A DNA stretch of 64,000 bases, taken from assembly GCA_033239125.1 (NCBI GenBank), contig BSWB01000006.1, positions 34,402,001 to 34,466,000 on the forward strand, read 5' to 3'. The number at the start of each line of letters is the position of its first letter. Position 1 is the first letter of the stretch. The notes under the pieces are model-generated. The model ran no database searches. It was not told where the DNA came from and saw nothing but the letters and a program-made list of their open reading frames with translations. Positions 60,363 through 64,000 of the stretch are shown here, piece after piece. Source of the DNA: Fagopyrum homotropicum. Its lineage: Eukaryota; Streptophyta; Magnoliopsida; Caryophyllales; Polygonaceae. A program made the position numbers and the translations under genes.

Positions 60363-61826
60363 AGAGACTGGAGACTGAGCAGAAAGAGCATGAGCTGTCT
60401 CAAAACCTTTGGTAACTGGATAAAGATCCCCAGAGCTATTGCATCTCAGACGTATTTGTCCCGTGTGTAAATCCTTCACAGAAAAACCAAACGGGTCAAA
60501 GTCAACAGTGGCGTTGTTATCGGTGGTGAAACGACGAACGGAGACAAGGTTTTTAACTATTTTAGCTGCAAGCAGGACTTGGGATAAATGAAGGGGTTTA
60601 CTAGGGGTGGGAATGTTAGCAGCACCAAGACCTGTAGATGGTATCCGCATGCCATTTCCAACAATTATCGAATTTAATAAACCATTATACAAGATGGACG
60701 AGAGTTTACCTGAATCATTTGTCATGTGAAAAGTGGCACCGGTGTCCATGTACCATAAATTGTCAGCGGGATTTAATGTCATCGACGCAAACGCTTGATC
60801 GGCTGATGTTGGCTGCATAAACTGTCCTGCAGCAGCAACGTGGGCCTGTTGGCTAGTGGGCTGCGCAGGAGATGGGCCCAACAGGCCCTGCTGAGAAGGA
60901 AATGGACAAGGTGGGCGCTGCATTTGGGCAGGAGGGAAAAAAGAGAAGTGGGTCGCACTCCATTGGGCTGAAGACTGATGTGGGCCGGACTGCACAGGGA
61001 CCCACCCAAAATTAGGGCAAAACACGAACTGCGTAGGGGGCTGTTGGTTCGGGCCGCTGCTACGGTTGCGCCATTTCCGGCCCTTTCCGCGGTTGCGTTG
61101 ATTCCCGTCCTAGTTGCCGGCAGCGGTGGTGCCACGGTGGTCGGTGGACGGTGGCTTGGCCGGAGCTCCGGTGGCGGTGTGTAAAGCCGCATAATCCTTG
61201 TCATTGTCCTGTTGTTTAGCCATTCTTGTTTCCTCAAGGATGAGTTGCGAACGTGCTTTGTGAAACGTTGGCAATGGATCCGATTGTTGAATGAAACTGG
61301 CAGTGGCGTTATACTCAGCAGGTAAACCAGACAATAATTGAAGGACTATCCGGTTATCGGAGATTGGTGAATCAACACCCTTGAGTTGATTAGACAAGGC
61401 TTTCATGTGTTGACAGTAGGCGGATACGGAAGCAAAAGACGCCAATTTGCAGTTGGAAAATTCATGTTCCAAATAAACTGCGCGGGTGTGCTTGTTATCC
61501 TGAAAGATATCCTGAATTCGACCCCAAGCTTTGAGAGCGGTGTCGTCAGGATCAAGAATTTGAAGGAGAATATCCTTTGAAACCGTGTTGTAGATCCATT
61601 GAAGAACAGTAGCGTCTACTTGAGTCCAGAGATCATCGTCAATATCAGTAGGGCGTGGAATTTTCGCGTCAATATGATCCAAGACGTTGTGAGCCTTGGC
61701 GGTGACGCGAAATAGAGTAACCTAGGATGCATATGGTGTGTCATGATCTAGAACGAGAGCAATGTTGTTCTTGATGTTGGATATGCCAAGAGCCGAATGA
61801 AACGTGTGTTTCTTCTCCGTAGCCAT
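60348..61826 (-). pseudogene. Ale-like copia gag-protease
   Basis: ATG at 61826 (minus) starts MATEKKHTFHSALGISNIK. TAG at 61722-61724 replaces a Trp codon in the SWVTLF-type segment. Gag then runs on with YNTVSKDILLQILDPDDTAL, the AVYLEHEF motif and LLSGLPAEYNA, to a second in-frame TAG at 61110-61112 within a Gln/Arg/Asn-rich tract. The same frame continues through a Pro/Gln-rich linker to the aspartic protease WYMDTGATFHMT (Asp codon 60744-60746) and ends near 60348 after the frameshift. No CCHC knuckle, as usual in Ale. The GC-rich section 60800-61190 gives long ORFs in other frames, which are shadows. Confidence 0.9.
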
Positions 61827-61940
61827 TGGAACGGTTAGAGGAAAAAAGAGATAGAGGTGGATGACTCGACGGCGGTGAGGGGAAATTGCCGGCGTGAGTA
61901 GGGCGGAAAGCGTGAAGGAGAAGGGTTATGGAACGTAACC

Positions 61941-61951
61941 CTCTGATACCA
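61941..61951 (-). promoter_or_regulatory. Primer-binding site of Ale-like copia
   Basis: TGGTATCAGAG on the element strand, with no spacer after the LTR. Confidence 0.9.
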
Positions 61952-62083
61952 TGTGAGAATTAGAAGATTGAATAATATTCCTCTTAGGGTTTCCATCATC
62001 AGATGGGTTGTATAAATAGATATAATAGTTTTACATAATTACATAGGGCGGACCTCTATTTACAATAATTACGTATTCTATCA
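61952..62083 (-). repeat. Ale-like copia 5' LTR
   Basis: 132 bp. Differs from the 3' LTR at four transitions (G/A, C/T, C/T, A/G). Confidence 0.95.
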
Positions 62084-62230
62084 TTTTGTTCAGACTCCTA
62101 TTGTGTGCACAAACTTATCAAAATCATTGTCTTTCTTCTTTTTTTTATTTAGGGTTCATTCATTAAACAAATGTTATTAAAAAAATATATAATATCACAA
62201 CCACGGACGAAAGTCAAGTGATAATAATAA

Positions 62231-62576
62231 GGTTTTTGCTATTCGTACCACCATATACATGCTATACATACCACATCTACGTCTACGCATGGCGTAGGCG
62301 TAGTAAAAAAAAAAATTTTTTTTTTTTTACCTTACTACGCCTACGCCTCTCGTAGGCGTAGTAAGTTTCCCTTCATTTTTTCGAAGGGGATATATGTTAT
62401 GGACTACTACGCGTACGCGATGCGTAGTCGTAGCTGTACTACGACTACGCATCGCGTACGCGTATTATATTTTCCTTGTTTTTTGAACGAAATGAGCTTC
62501 TTGCTACGGCTACGCATTGCGTACGCGTAGTGAAGGTACGAATAACATGAATACGTGGGTACGAATAGCAAATTGG
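62231..62576. mobile_element. MULE-like MITE made of CTACG palindromes, 346 bp
   Basis: Ends GGTTTTTGCTATTCGTACC and GGTACGAATAGCAAATTGG are inverted (16 of 19 match), flanked by TAATAATAA at 62222-62230 and 62577-62585 (9 bp, Mutator-sized, although low complexity). Inside are five 26-27-bp hyphenated palindromes of the form CTACGnCTACGC..GCGTAnGCGTAG at 62277, 62335, 62407, 62439 and 62504. Copies three and four are perfect inverted repeats of each other across a 5-bp spacer. An A11T12 tract lies at about 62306-62328. No transposase. Confidence 0.7.
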
Positions 62577-62715
62577 TAATAATAATAATACATATCAAAT
62601 CATGGAGGGAAAAGGATGAACACATGTTTGCTACCAAATACCAAATAATTATTATCCCTTACCAAAAGTAACTTTAGGATAACTTTAACTTTTTTTTTAC
62701 TTTTTTCACATTATG

Positions 62716-62930
62716 GCCCCGTTTGGCAGCCAGCTTATACCAGCTGATGAGAGCTTATTCTAACTTCAGCTACCACTGTACATATATATCATGTGTTTGG
62801 GAGTTGAAACTGATGCTAGCTGAAGAAGCTGAAGGTAGCTGATGCTAGCTGAAAAATTCTTAATTTCCATCAGCTCCCATGGGCAAGCTTATGGAGCTGA
62901 AGGAGCTGATGGAAAATTGGATTATGAAAA
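62716..62930 (+). mobile_element. One end of a DNA transposon (GGCCCCGTTTGG terminus)
   Basis: GGCCCCGTTTGGCAGCCAGC opens a segment with repeated CAGCT(GA)TGCTAGCTGAAG motifs up to about 62920, typical of the terminus and subterminal repeats of plant PIF/Harbinger or hAT MITE families. The opposite end is not found before 64000. Confidence 0.5.
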
Positions 62931-64000
62931 TACCCTTGCTTTTATTATTTTTGTTGCTTGCAATTCCTCCATTATTCTCTTCTTCTGTTCTTCTTGAAAT
63001 CAGCCAGGTATCTCACTCTCTTCCTCACTTCTTCTTCTCTTCCTTTGTTCTTCTTCTTCTTGCTAGATTGGTTTGCACCTTTAAAATCCAAACCCTAATT
63101 TGTATGCCACAAAAAGGGGAAAATTCAAGAGAAGAGGGGAAAATGGAATTACTAGAGATCTAACAGCTCGATTTGTGGGTTTTTTGTTGCCAATTCTTCC
63201 AGCCGGAGAGCTCTTCGCCGATAGACAAGTAATCGATCTCTTCTCTCTTCTTCCTCTCTTCTTCTGTTCTTCTTCTTCGATTCGATTATCTCTTTTGAAG
63301 GGTTATTCTATTCTTCTTCGAAGTCTGTCCATCCGAAAACCAAGTAACTAGAAACTCAATTTTTGTGCTAACCCTAAATCTTGCTTCTAGATGATGTTTT
63401 GAGTGAATCTCCAGTGCCCAAAGAGTTTCCAGCAATGGTCCAAGACAATGCAAAGACTGAATCATATAAATGATCGAGATTGACATTCTGAAGCTATAAA
63501 TGGGCTGGCGAAAACAGCAGAAGATAGATTTTGTTAATATGGCAAGCACTTCCAATGCACTTTTCGTGTTCAAACATCAGCTTACAACCTTTATTGAGAA
63601 GATACACGGAATGATGAGGGGCGTTTATGCATCCATGCTGATTTCTATTATGCTGCAACAAATTTTGAGCACAGGCACTTCTTCCTCACATGGTGAATGT
63701 GTGAGTCTTTTGCTTTTTGTATGAATTGTGTTTACTAGTCTGTGTTTGAAGAAAGTTGTTTAGCAAGGCCATGTACCTCCCTTTAATGTATGAATCATGT
63801 TTGTTTGGAAGAAAGAAGGCACCTCAGACTTTAAGGGGCTAGCCCCAGTGTTCTTGCTTCCATTCCTAGTTTGATTAAGGGCAGTTGCTCAACAAATTTT
63901 GATAGTTGATTGGTAGACCATTGTGAAAAGCTTAAAACACTGTCAAATGACAATGCATTATGCATGCTGTGTAATTTGAAATTACAGAATTTTCATTGAT
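62931..64000 (+). other. Unassigned, possibly interior of the preceding element or a gene 5' region
   Basis: Pyrimidine-rich CTTCTTCTTC stretches (62970-63065, 63235-63330) separated by short open segments, resembling 5' UTR and introns. ORFs 62879-63163, 63100-63351 and 63500-63724 match no family I recognise. Confidence 0.3.

Larger units (their letters stand above)
57454..62083 (-). mobile_element. Short-LTR copia retrotransposon (Ale/Retrofit-like), complete, 4.63 kb
   Basis: LTRs of 132 bp at 57454-57585 (3') and 61952-62083 (5') differ at four positions, all transitions. Target duplication TTTTG at 57449-57453 and 62084-62088. Primer site TGGTATCAGAG directly adjoins the 5' LTR, and a CTACGGGGGTA purine tract adjoins the 3' LTR. 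Gag without a zinc knuckle, very short LTRs and total size fit the Ale lineage. Three nonsense codons, one frameshift and an internal deletion make it non-autonomous. Confidence 0.95.

Overview
This window is nuclear DNA from a flowering plant, most likely a eudicot, and it is dominated by transposable elements. The evidence is the plant-specific retroelement lineages (Athila, plant Ty1/copia, Tekay-like chromovirus), plant MITE families (Stowaway-like, PIF/Harbinger-like, MULE-like), GT-AG introns in gene remnants, and fragments of plant metabolic genes. I cannot name the species. I see no intact host gene, tRNA, rRNA or CRISPR array.

Positions 1-33161 are one stack of nested insertions that can be peeled apart by their junctions. 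A minus-strand copia fragment (LTR, primer site and gag start, 31554-33161) was hit by an Athila element whose 3' end runs from position 1 to about 31553. The Athila 3' LTR was split by a 7.1-kb copia element (TSD AACCA, 3046-30344). Its 3' LTR was split by a Tekay-like element with ~2.97-kb LTRs (9712-29903). The interior of that element was split by a related element in the opposite orientation (17067-26826). Both Tekay-like elements have lost almost all coding sequence and keep only a chromodomain-like tail. The copia element carries two gag-pol lesions. Where its tRNA primer site should be, there is a 14-nt perfect reverse complement of a segment of its own LTR, which suggests self-priming.

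Positions 33162-48700 are old, decayed sequence: microsatellites, a diverged ~110-bp tandem array, a CCCGACCCG-rich hAT-like end, a 701-bp Harbinger-like MITE, and intron-bearing remnants of two unrelated host genes on the same strand, aldehyde dehydrogenase family 3 (39.6-40.1 kb) and the pyrophosphate-dependent phosphofructokinase beta subunit (40.9-41.6 kb). These are followed by a ~5.6-kb field of diverged repeated segments, a ~250-bp fold-back hairpin and a Stowaway-like MITE.

Positions 48708-55405 are a complete-looking hAT transposon with an 8-bp TSD (GTCCGGGT), 17-bp terminal inverted repeats, GC-rich subterminal repeats and a two-exon transposase that reads as 676 uninterrupted codons. 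The element also carries a captured piece of a GDP-mannose 4,6-dehydratase gene.

Positions 55406-64000 hold an RNase H-like fragment, a GAA microsatellite, a complete short-LTR copia element of Ale type on the minus strand (57454-62083, TSD TTTTG, 132-bp LTRs, several lesions), a small MULE-like MITE built from CTACG palindromes (62231-62576), and one end of another DNA element starting near 62716.
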